Source of the DNA: Rhododendron vialii
Lineage: Eukaryota; Streptophyta; Magnoliopsida; Ericales; Ericaceae
DNA length: 64,000 bases
NCBI RefSeq assembly: GCF_030253575.1
Contig: NC_080564.1
Coordinates: forward strand, 6,802,501-6,866,500
Reading direction: 5' to 3'
In this document: positions 35,291 to 45,418 of the stretch, in pieces
Layout of the letters: every line of letters begins with the position of its first letter
Position numbering within the stretch: the stretch's first letter is position 1
Made by a program: the position numbers and the translations under genes
The notes under the pieces: generated by a model
The model's database searches: none
Seen by the model: the letters and a program-made list of their open reading frames with translations, nothing else
Told to the model about the DNA's origin: nothing

Positions 35291-35870
35291 TCAAAATTAT
35301 GGAGAGTAAGAATGATTTATTCCCATATTATATCAACCACCAATGGAATCCAATAATTATTCCAACCTCAGAGCACTTAATCCGATACCTCGGCTACTCT
35401 ATCTATTACTGGGCCCTTTTGAATGATCAATCCACAAGATGGAGTATCAACTTTTTAAGTCCTTTGTTTAAATGCCAAACCAACAAGTATTAAAGAAAAC
35501 TTGGCATATAGGAGCTTTTGCACTGGTGAAAAAGAATATATTAGAGGATTTCATGATAGACACCCTGAGAAAATCTGAAAATTATTCTGTTCAATGCAGG
35601 CGAATTCAGAAATGAACTTTCAGTGATTCCCTGTTCAGGAACTGGGAAATGGTTTGAAGGCAGTTTATCTCAAAAGTCTACATTGGTACCATTAAAATAA
35701 GAAAGGAATAATAAAAAAAATCTGATCTTGCCGGAAATGCAATGTATAAAGAAGAAAAAAATTCAGATATTACCGGAAATGCAATGTCCAGTAAAAAGTA
35801 AAACTCGGAAAGAGAGCACATCAATGGGAAAGCAACTACACCTGCATTACAGATCCGAAGAAACAAATAC
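35291..35870. other. Intergenic, no gene seen
   Basis: AT-rich DNA. A near-repeat of about 55 bp (ttgccggaaatgcaatgt, ttaccggaaatgcaatgt) lies at about 35728-35790. No gene is supported. Confidence 0.4.
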
Positions 35871-35875
35871 TCCAT

Positions 35876-36105
35876 CTAGAGAGAGAGAGAGAGAGAGAGG
35901 AGTAGATACCCTAGGACGTGCGGTGCTGAAGTGTCGGACGAGGTGTTGCGACGGCGGCTGACGACAACGGGAGATGGAGACAGACAGGACTGCGCTAAGA
36001 GGAAAATGGACGAGGTATTGAGAGCGCGCGCTAGAGAGAGAGAGAGAGAGAGAGAGACCACGTGTTCTCCAAATGAGCCAAAAATTTCTCCAAATGAGAG
36101 CCAAT

Positions 36106-36145
<40 letters not shown>

Positions 36146-36195
36146 ACGTGTTCTCCAAATGGGCCAAAAATTTCTCCAAATGAGAGACCAATTAC
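35876..36195. repeat. Cluster of (GA)n runs with a duplicated 50-bp unit
   Basis: GA runs at about 35879-35899, 36031-36057 and 36107-36143. The unit gagaccacgtgttctccaaatg with ccaaaaatttctccaaatga occurs twice (about 36055-36105 and 36140-36192), separated by a GA run. Seen from the minus strand the segment is CT-rich like a plant 5' leader. No following gene is found except the decayed transposase, so I do not call a promoter. Confidence 0.7.
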
Positions 36196-36613
36196 AACTT
36201 CATGGATTTGGGGCCTGTGTGTTGCTCAAACACTCTTACCGCAATGGAGAATTGAAGTAACAGGGGCCCCGGGTCTCCACCATCAGGGCCCATGAGCCCA
36301 TCCAAGTGTATATCTGCTCTATTCGTCGTCGGCGGGTCTAGGTCTTTGATCTGATTCAATTTTACTTTAGATGCCGGTCTAGGTCTTTGATACGAGCTCC
36401 AAAAATGCACGCACAAGAATTGTCTCTGCTTTTATACCTTATTATAAACTTAGCGGGAATTAAGTTTTCAGTTAATCCTTAATGGAATTAAGGGGTGCAA
36501 AACAAGACTTACACATAATTTTATGATCTTTTCATATGAAAATATTTATTATCAAATTACTGGGATTAAAAAAATAGAAAACTATTGATATTTGCATATA
36601 TTATGGCCTATTG

Positions 36614-36850
36614 GAGAGTGCAATTTTGCTCACCCTAAAAGAGGGTGAACATTAATCTCTCTCTTATTAGTTGAAATAATGTGAATCCCACCACAAGGTG
36701 ATGATGTCATGTTTACTATGCAATACATTTTTTAGTAAGCATGATATTACTTTGTGATGGGATCCACGTAATTTCAACTAATAGGAATAAAGATAATGTT
36801 CACCCTCTTTAGTAGAGGGTGAACAAAACTCAACTCCCTACAAAACTCAA
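36614..36850. mobile_element. TIR MITE with GGGTGAACA repeats
   Basis: The ends are related in inverted order (gagtgcaattttgctcaccc and the complement of gggagttgagttttgttcac). Both continue into tagagggtgaacatta-type sequence. CTATTGGA precedes the left end (about 36608-36615) and recurs after the right end (about 36851-36858), suggesting an 8-bp target duplication. Non-coding. Confidence 0.65.
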
Positions 36851-37105
36851 CTCTCTATTGGATGTTGGCAATGGTCACGTTACTCACGCCCTTGCCAGGC
36901 TGAACCGGGGGACGGTGCTTTGCAATACATTTTTTGGTAAGCATGACATCACTTTGTAATGGAATCTACACAATTTCAACCAATAGGAATAAAGATAATG
37001 TTCACCCTCTTAAGTGGAGGGTGAACAAAACCCAACTCCCTATTGGACGTTGGCAATGGTCACATTACGCAAGCCCATGCCAGGCTGAACTGGGGGATGG
37101 TGCTT
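36719..37105 (+). repeat. Tandem duplication, units of about 202 and 185 bp
   Basis: Both units begin tgcaatacattttttrgtaa, at 36719 and 36921. They include the right half of the MITE and continue through ttggcaatggtcac and gccaggctgaac to ggtgctt. The duplication therefore happened after the MITE inserted. Confidence 0.8.
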
Positions 37106-37277
37106 TGCAGCATGGTGTTGTGCATATGCGGACCGTTGATTTCGGTAATCAATGGTCTAGATTAAAAAAATAATCTTTTACCTGTAAAAGATATTTATTA
37201 TCGGTCAAAGATTAAAAACACATCTCAACCATTGATTGCCGAGATCAACAGTTCACGTGTGCACAGCACTGTCCCCC
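37092..37277. mobile_element. TIR MITE, likely related to the one at 24912
   Basis: The left end gggggatggtgctttgcag and the complement of the right end (gggggacagtgctgtgcac) are alike. The interior carries accgttgatt and its complement-like partner aaccattgatt. No coding capacity. Confidence 0.6.
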
Positions 37278-37718
37278 AACCAGCTTAGGCTTAACTTAAT
37301 ACTTCTAATTAAGGTTTCTTTGTTAATCATTATAAAGACATTACAAGAAAATATAGAACTAAGAACAATAATTACCTTAAACTGAAAAAATTAATCACAT
37401 AAGGGGGTCCAATATCATATGTTAATGATCAAATTGCTCTTATGAAAGCAACTGCAAACGATCCGAGCCAAGCTTGAAGATGTTCAAAAAAAAAAAAAGG
37501 CCCCCTCAGTGATGAAAAAAAACACTTTTAATACTTTTAGCCAATTTGGAAAAAATGGGTGCTTTTTAGCTCTTATTAGTCCTATACTAAAATCAAAAAC
37601 AGGATGGCCAAATTGTCGTTACCACACTTCAATTACATAAATTTATATTCAACAATTTTTTTACATAAATTAATATAACCAATTCAATGCATGTCTCGTG
37701 CCTCCCTTTATAATTATA

Positions 37719-39088
37719 CTAGCGGATGAGCCCGTGCCTGAAGGCACGACACAATACGTTTTGGGCACTACTAAATTAAATTACCCTTCTATACTTCTGA
37801 CCAACCGATAACGAACCCAACTTTTTCAAAAAAAGATTTTGTAAATAAGCTTCAAACATACAGTACATCAAATCAATTTCAAGCAAGTGAATTTAAAAAA
37901 GAAATACTACTAGTTTACAACTATAAACAAAAACAAAGTTGCTTGAGTTTTGCAAAAAAATAATGATCACAACCTAAGCCAATTAAACCACTACATAATG
38001 ATCCGCCCTTTCATCAATGCTAACTAAGAATGAATCCTAAAAAAGCTGCACATTTCATCAATGCTAACTAAGAATGAATCCTACTAAAAAATGAGCATGT
38101 GCCTTATACTTATTTAGAAGCATTGATCAACGGCCTGGACTCATTCAATTTTTAAAAATTTTAGCACCACACAAACACTCACACACACCCACTCAACGTA
38201 CAATCATCAAAATTTAGCGCATTGCATTCCAAAACAATCAAGCAATTTTTTTTTAAATTAGGGAATACAAATCAAAGAAACTGACTACAGTACAATTGCA
38301 TGTGCTAAGGCTCACACCAACCTAAACCAACTACTCTATTTTACTATTGACCTTAGCTGTCTAACAAAGGATCCAATGGTTTTAGGAAATTGAAAACCAG
38401 AACCTAACCAATATATGTGTGGAACCTAACCAGAACCAAACCGCAAAACCAGTCCGATTTTGATTTGGTTCCGGTTCTATCTAATTAGCATCCAAACACT
38501 TGTTCACAAAATATGAACTCATAAAATTAAAAATATAAAGCATCAAATAACTCATAAAATAATAATAGACATTTTGTTAAGAATGAAAACCCAACATGAT
38601 TCACGAAATACTTGACACTCGACTGAAAAACATTGACGAAAACCACCAATAAAGTAGCCAAAACCACTTATGGAATAATTAAATTCAACGACAGAAAAAC
38701 ATTAATGACCCATTATATTTAGGACTAAAATTAAACCTATATCATAAACTATAAAATATAATAGCACATCTTGAAGTAAAGAACAGCAGCTCCAAAACAT
38801 CACTTAAATCAGCAACACTAACTTCTTTCATGTTCAAAAAGTAGACCAATCTCTACACATATATTTATTTATATATATATATATATATTAGTTCTAAATG
38901 GTTCGGGCCGGTTCTAACTGCGGTTCTTTAATTGAGAACCAGTAACTGAACCAAAATTAAAGGTTCTTATTTTTTTAGAACCATAACTTGACCACAGAAC
39001 CACAGAACCAGACCAAATAGGACGGTCTGATCGATCGGACCGGTTTTAGGATTCGAACGGTTTTCTTGAATACCCCTAATCACACTCA
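37719..39088 (-). mobile_element. Helitron-like 3' end on the minus strand; 5' end not found
   Basis: Read on the minus strand, the element ends CGTGCCT-tc-AGGCACG (hairpin), a short spacer, then CTAG at 37722-37719 followed by T. A GC-rich hairpin about 10 bases before CTRR at an A/T site is the mark of a Helitron 3' end. The right border given here is simply where the next Helitron starts. Inside are AT-rich sequence, a duplicated stretch (tcaatgctaactaagaatga near 38012 and 38057) and paired ggttctaa-type repeats. No Rep/helicase coding is seen. Confidence 0.55.
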
Positions 39089-39279
39089 TCTATATAATAA
39101 AACAGAGCTGTGTTTGAATCCAAAAGACAACCAACGCTCTAGATTTATCCCTCTTTGTGCATAAATCTAAACCCTTCATTCTACAATGGCAGGTCCGTAA
39201 ATACCTATTTCATCCAAGGGTTATCCTGAATGGCATTTTATGGGAAACCTAGCCGCACCATTATTCCCATCCCTCCCTC

Positions 39280-39282
<3 letters not shown>

Positions 39283-39360
<78 letters not shown>
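39283..39360 (+). repeat. Long (CT)n microsatellite
   Basis: About 75 bases of uninterrupted CT within the Helitron. It creates long Ser-Leu and Arg-Glu frames on both strands, which are artefacts. Confidence 0.95.
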
Positions 39361-39362
<2 letters not shown>

Positions 39363-40924
39363 TCGATCGACCCATCACCACCCACAGACCACCGCATCCC
39401 TCTCTGCTCTCCCTCTCCCTCCGACCCACCGCAACACCGCAAGCCCTCGAAAATCAAATCCCAATCGCTCCTCTCTGGTGATCCTGATTGGACACCACTA
39501 CCACCACCGACCGACACGACGAGTCACCACTGGAACCACCACTGTTCAATGGCATGTAGTTCTTCACCCCAAAAGGTTTGTAGTTCTTCTCCTCACTAAA
39601 AAACTGCGGGTCTAGGGTTTGTTCATTCCCGTGGCATAGACCTGTAGAACACCAATTACATACTTGATTAGGGTACGAGTACTTCTCAAGTTAGGGTTTT
39701 TCTCTCTCCAAGGGATTTCTTTCATTTCTAAGCATCGCCAACTGTGGTTGATGTTTCTTTTTGTGGACGGAATTTGTGTACTTTTATGTATTTCTATGTG
39801 TATAAATTGGTTCAGTTCCGTTGCTGAGAAATTTGTGTATTGAAGTATGTATCAGGTGTGTAGCCGTGGTTGTTCACGATCATCTATGAATCACCTAGGT
39901 TTGTAAGAATTTGGTTAAAGCAAGGCTTTCTTTTTCACAAGCCTGTTTTAGAGAGACAGAGAGAGTGGTATCGAAAGAGAAACGAAGCAATTCGAATCAC
40001 GGCAATTTTCTACGTATTACCCTTTATTCCATGCTTTACATCCCTCTATTATCTGTCTTCATCTCCTCCTTTTACTTTCACATGTCGTGAATAGTACTTG
40101 CTTTTTTAATTTGTATGTATCCTTATGCTGACTATCAACCTGAAAGGTTTGTTGATGTATTCGATCATCTTCGAGTCATCGGAAGTTCCTTTCGATCATG
40201 GCTAAATTATCCCTTTATCACTTTGCAGATTCCAGGAGCATTTGATCGTCGTTGGGTCCTTTGTGCTATCACGAAGAGGATCCAAAGCTTATGCCGCTTT
40301 AGTAGAGAACTGTGGGTTTCTTGATTCCAAATGGAAGAATCGGTAATGAGTCTCTTTTTTTCTCAATAGCAGGTCCGAATGTGATTGCTAAGAAAAAAGA
40401 GTAAAAGTATGAAATAGACAAAAAAGTATACAATACTTAAATCCTTTTTATCCCCTATTTATGCAACGTGGGTTAGTTGAATGGCATAGTGTTCCTTGAG
40501 CTCCTCAATTTTCAAAGAAATAATGCTTCAGTCCATTACGAAACCAATTAAGTTGCTGCCATTCGTCTACGCCAAGCCAATTGAAGCTTTTCTATCCCTT
40601 CGGTTCACACCAGCAGAGTGCTCCATTGCCTTTTCGTACTCCATTTGTGAGAATAAAGTGAGTATTATTATATTGTGCAGCACCACACAAACGACTTTGT
40701 TTGGAGTTTTTGTTGGACTTCAAAGCTAGCATAGATATTTTGAACTGAAGCACCAACCGAAAATCACAAAGTTTGGTTGGGAATCGCATCTTTCTTTAGT
40801 TGGGTTTGAACTTTTAATCATTACCACAAAGTTTGGTTTTTTTTGGTTGTTTGCGATACGGATGTGGGGGGATTCAATTCTGGTGTAGTGGTTGGATATG
40901 TGGTGTTGTTGGCTGTTTGTTAGG

Positions 40925-41188
40925 GGCTCCTATTCTAATTAATGGAGCTCAGCTAGCACTGAATTTATGATAACATCTGATGCTTGCTGCTTCTTCTGGA
41001 ACTAAAAAATCTGTTGCTTTCTGTCAACGGTGCTCAGTTCTACCATACAGGTGTTGGGCTCCTATTTGCTAGCACAACCAAGTTGGTGCTGAATTTATGA
41101 TACCATCTGATGCTTGCTGCTTCTTCTGGAACTAAAAAATCTACTACTTCCTGTCAATAGTGCTCAGTTCTACCATACAGGTGTTGTG
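40925..41188 (+). repeat. Tandem duplication, period 132 bp, inside the Helitron
   Basis: Units begin ggctcctatt at 40925 and 41057. They share gaatttatgata, catctgatgcttgctgcttc, aactaaaaaatct and gttctaccatacaggtgttg. Divergence is a few percent. No coding frame. Confidence 0.85.
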
Positions 41189-42603
41189 CTCCAATTAAGA
41201 TTTTTGCTATTTTTCTGCTGGATATGTTCTTGCTGATGGTATTTGTTGCTGCTCATATCATAATTGTTAGGATGTCAATGGGGCAGAGCGAGGGTGTTTT
41301 TGTTTGAAGCAATCATGTGTTATGATTCTTTAATAGGGTACGACGAATTAGAGACAATGGCTAGCAAACGGAAGCCAACACATGTGGCCAATGGAGAAGA
41401 ATATTCGCGGGTATGACCCTTTGGTGTACCTTCTATCTTAATTTCGGGAAAAAAAATGGGATTCAACTAACTGATAAGTTTTGGGACAATATTGTATGAC
41501 CCATTGACCTGATTTGGTAGACATAGAATTTTTGTTCTACTTTCTTAAATAGTATTGGGATTACAATAATTAATCAGAGTTTCTACACATACTTTGAGGC
41601 ACAATTTGGTAAAGAGATATCAAAATGAACTCTTGCGCAACGTGCATGACGAGAATGAGAACGAATTCTAAAGCAAAGCACTGCGGTCAGTGGAAAGTTT
41701 AGCTTTAGAGTTTTGTGGCCTGAAAATATAAAAGGATAAAATTCGGCTTCAGAGGTTACATATTCTTGGTTAAATCAATGTGTCTCTGTGTCTATTTCTT
41801 TTAGGTGTGAACCAAATTCTCTCTTTTGATGGTGAGATTTGATTCAAGTTCTAGGAATTCATATTAATTTGAGTTCTCTCATAATTTTATTTGAATTACT
41901 TCTAGGCATGATTGAGTGGCAGCATTGACGCCGTAGAGCGGTAGAGGTCTGGCCTTGAATACTTTTCGAGGGTATGCTTCCACTTCTATTTTAAAAAAAT
42001 TGGGTGTACTATCTACTCTAATATGATGCTATTTGCGTTGGAAGCTAATATGTCTGTAGCTTTCTTACAAAGCTTTGATTTGATTATGATAGGATGAAAA
42101 TTTCACGGATGGAAGTTGGAGTTATTTTACCGTTGAAAGCAACTTTGTTGGAGCTTTGAAGATAGACAAAGCTTCATAGTGAATGTGGGTGTTTGTTAAA
42201 GAAAAATGTAACTGTTATTATGCGGTTGGGAATCTACAACTTATGGATTCAACTATACTGTGGAGTACAATTGTTTAGTTCTCCATTTTGATATTATAGG
42301 TAAGTTTGTTAGTTCTGCATGTTGTGTTACTCTATTGGGTGGATGATTTAAATGGTTGATCAATTTTTATTTTTCTTCTTTTGTTCTTAAATAGAAGTAC
42401 TAAAATTCTAGCAGAAGGGATTAGAAAATTGTTCGTTCTTTACTTGCTGATTCAAGTTAAATAGGTCAATGAATATGCTTAGGTTATTGTTTTTCACATA
42501 GTTGGATTCGTTAAGCAGGAGTTGATATATTGCACGTGAGTCCATAATTTATTTGCATGAGCTGATCGTTTGAGCCGTGCCTTCAGGCACGGGCATTCGC
42601 TAG

Positions 42604-43084
42604 TGTTAAGATGAGGGGCAAAATATGGTTTCTTTTATACTTGATATTTCATGGAAGAATTGCCATAGTCAAATAACGCGAATTCCAAATAAGTGGTCCA
42701 TGACCTGGGCATTTTTTGCCCCTTTCTCCACTGTTCAGTGATTCCCCCAAAATGGATCAACTCAATCAAACCACCAAAGGGACATCCGATAAGAACACAA
42801 AATTACACATAACAGAACAAAAGAGAGGAAACAGAAAATGAAAGAAAAGAGAAAATAAAGCATAGGAAGAGATAGTCCTTCGGGGAAGTGAACAAACAAT
42901 CATATTATTGGTCGTGGACTAATCAACAATGACTTGATTAGTGGACTGGATTTACCTTGCGAAGCTCCAATGGCCTTCAAGATTCATCATCATCACCCAA
43001 TCTAAAATCATCCCACCTCACAATTAGTCCAAATGCCATGAGAAAACAAATAGGCTATGCGCGAAAGGACTAGGTTAGGGTTAA
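42604..43084. other. Intergenic, no gene seen
   Basis: Sequence between the Helitron end and the next LTR. No domain or repeat was recognised. Confidence 0.4.
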
Positions 43085-44398
43085 TGATAAGCACCCGGTA
43101 TTATAATATAGGGTGCGCTAGGTCTTTAGTTTAGTCTAAATTCATTGCTAATTTTGTTGTCTTTAAACTACTTTTGCTCGTAGAGTTTGTTAACCCTGTT
43201 TTGTAGGAAAATCACCTAACAGTGAGGCTTTAAAGCATAAAGCGTAACCAAGGCATGTCAAGTGCCGAAGGTGACCCGATGCCAAGGCAAGGCAAAGAAG
43301 ACCAAAGCAAGGCAAAGCTTAGCGGCTGGAGTTAAAGCTGCTCGACATCGATAGGAGAAACCACATTCCATCGATGCCGAACCAATTAGTGAAGTCTGGC
43401 CTAAGCTGCTCGGCATCGATGGAAGAAAATACATTACATCGATGCCGAGGCCTTTAGCACAACAGCCTGAGCCCTTCTCCATCGATGTCGAGGCTGTTAG
43501 GAAGGTGATTTCAAGGCATCTCCTGAAGAATATTGGAGCGGGTACCGGGGAAGAGATAGAATAGATTTTGCTTACATCATTGTAGATCTAGATCTAGATT
43601 TGGTTGTTCTTGAATGTTCTTTAATTTCTAGCTTTGAATCTTTATTTTTTGTCTTTATTAATTAGTTTTTGATATTGTCTTCTTCTTTAAAGTTGTAGTA
43701 AACCTTTCGATCTATCGTTTAATCTAATTTTCTTCTAGTGTTGTTAATTCAATTATGCTAAGTAGATTTTTGCTTGCTCCTATCTCAATAGATATGTGTG
43801 AGTAGTTTTCCAAGGTTAGGTCATGGGGTGATTAGCACCTCATGGCTCAAGTAGAATTGCGTTTTTCACCATAAAGTTTAAACCTTTGGTTCGGGAATCG
43901 ATGTGGGGTTCGGGTTTATTTGTCAAATCGCTAAGGTGTTAATCTCCTTGACCATGTGTAGGTAGGAGCATCGCCTACTTACCACACATGATACTTGGAG
44001 CTCTGACGCACGAGGCATTTGCTAAATAAATTCTAGAGCTAGCTTGGTAATCGAACCATTCTATTTCCCGATTTGGGAATCTTAATTGTGTATCCTGAAT
44101 CGCGTAATTGGGTGAGAAATGCAATTTAACTTGAGTCGTGAGCGTTAATAATCCCTAGACCTAACATGTCTTTTATCTTAGTTTATTAGCTTTTCAATTT
44201 AGTCCTTTTTCATTTCCACTACGTACGCAAAACCAAGTTGGCTGTCTAAAAGCCGAAAGCCCTTGCTTGCATCTACAAATCCAGTAAAGCTGTATTAATT
44301 ATTCCCTTGGGTACGAACCCGGATGATTATCATGCTTCAACTGATGTATTAAGCCCTACGCTTGGGGCGTTATTCCATATATCGGAGCAAACGAAGCA
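43085..44398 (+). mobile_element. Solo LTR (family C)
   Basis: Starts TGATAAGCACCC and ends GAAGCA, 1314 bp. The flanks GTTAA (43080-43084) and ATTAA (44399-44403) differ at one base. Like families A and B it carries a TGATAAGC start and ends with a block containing aagccctacgcttgggg. Five copies of a motif around CATCGATG (CTCGGCATCGATGG and its inverse CCATCGATGCCGAG) lie at 43343-43492. No TATA or internal coding region was clear. Confidence 0.75.
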
Positions 44399-44457
44399 AT
44401 TAAACCAGTTTATTTAGTTCGATTATTCAAATCGATCTATTCCAGGCTGTTATTAAC

Positions 44458-45418
44458 CCTAAACCATGTGTTAAAATGGGCCGGACCGACACGTTTAAAT
44501 GTAGCACAACACGGCACAGACATTGTCGTGGTCCTGACACGGTCAAAGTGGGCACGTGGACGGGCACAAACACGGAAGTAGGCGGGCACGACACGGAAGT
44601 TGGCCTGGCACGGCACGACACGACACGACACGGTCTTAACCAGGCACAACACGGAAGTTGTACGGGCACGGCACGGCATGACATGGTTCTAGCCGGGCAC
44701 AGCACGGGCATGGCACGAGGCACGAAAAAATAAATTAAATTAACTTGCTATGTTATGACTCATAATGTCATTAATTAAGGTAAAAATTTAATATTAATTT
44801 TATTGAATAAATTGACTTTCTATGTCATGATTGATGAGACTCACGACTCATAAATCATAATGTCATTAATTAAGGTAAAAAAAAAAGTTGACTCGCTATG
44901 TGGCTAAATGGGCCAAATGGCTAATATATGGTAAAATTAGTAAACAAGGCATCTTAGCTTCGTAATTTAACTAAAATGAGCTTTTAAAATTTTTTATACC
45001 ATTAAAAAACTTTGAATTAAACATGACAAAATACTGTACATAATATGTGCCACATACATTGCGTTTTATGTAACGGAAATTTAAAAAAAAAATTATCAAT
45101 TTTTATTCAATTGAAAACGACACAACACAACACAACCAAGTAAACTGGTTGGCCGTGCCATGACACGATTGAATAAACGGCACGACACGATCAAGTAAAC
45201 GGGCCGGCATGACACGATTGAAAAACGGCACGGCACAACACGATTTAAGTAAATGGGACCAACACGGCACTACATGATTGCAAACGGCACGACACGACAC
45301 AATATAAGTAAACGGGTCGACATGGCATGACACAAAACACGTTTGGCACAAAGCTAAACGGGGCAGGCCGGCACGGCACGGCCCGTTTGACACCGGTCCA
45401 TGATTTTGTTCGTTTAGG
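44458..45418. mobile_element. TIR element with CACGACACG subterminal repeats
   Basis: The left end (cctaaacc ... gggccgga) and the right end (complement cctaaacgaac ... catggaccgg) are inverted relatives. Many short copies of cacgacacg/cggcacgg lie near both ends (44476-44720 and 45115-45395), with AT-rich sequence between. This fits a non-autonomous hAT-like element, whose transposases bind such subterminal motifs; the superfamily is inferred. Its right end touches the Sec7 pseudogene, and the target duplication was not found. Confidence 0.55.

Larger units (their letters stand above)
36236..37660 (-). repeat. Inverted segmental duplicate of 18005-20762
   Basis: Three blocks (36236-36292, 37300-37440 and 37500-37660) match, in reversed order and complement, 20706-20762, 20230-20400 and 18005-18160. 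Order is preserved, so this is one old duplication. The copies differ in what fills the gaps: MITE-rich sequence here, LTR-like sequence and a MITE at the other site. Confidence 0.75.
39089..42603 (+). mobile_element. Non-autonomous Helitron-like element, 3515 bp
   Basis: The 5' end is TCTATATAATAAAACAGAG at 39089, preceded by A. The 3' end has the hairpin CCGTGCCT-tc-AGGCACGG (42575-42592), then gcattcg and CTAG ending at 42603, followed by T. These match Helitron rules: 5' TC, 3' hairpin plus CTRR, insertion between A and T, no target duplication and no terminal inverted repeat. No Rep or helicase frame is present, so it would need an autonomous partner. Inside are a long (CT)n run, a tandem duplication at 40925-41188 and a short possible captured exon near 41358-41410 that begins ATGGCTAGC and ends at a GT. 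Confidence 0.75.

Noticed and set aside
39221-39599. Long Ser-Leu-rich and Arg-Glu-rich reading frames on both strands
   Set aside because: They are translations of a (CT)n microsatellite inside a Helitron. The same applies to frames at 10870-11136 and 35847-36260.
44427-44733. Cys/Arg/His-rich frames on both strands
   Set aside because: They come from CACGACACG subterminal repeats of a transposon, not from a coding gene. The frame at 45103-45681 overlaps the same repeats and the antisense of the Sec7 pseudogene.
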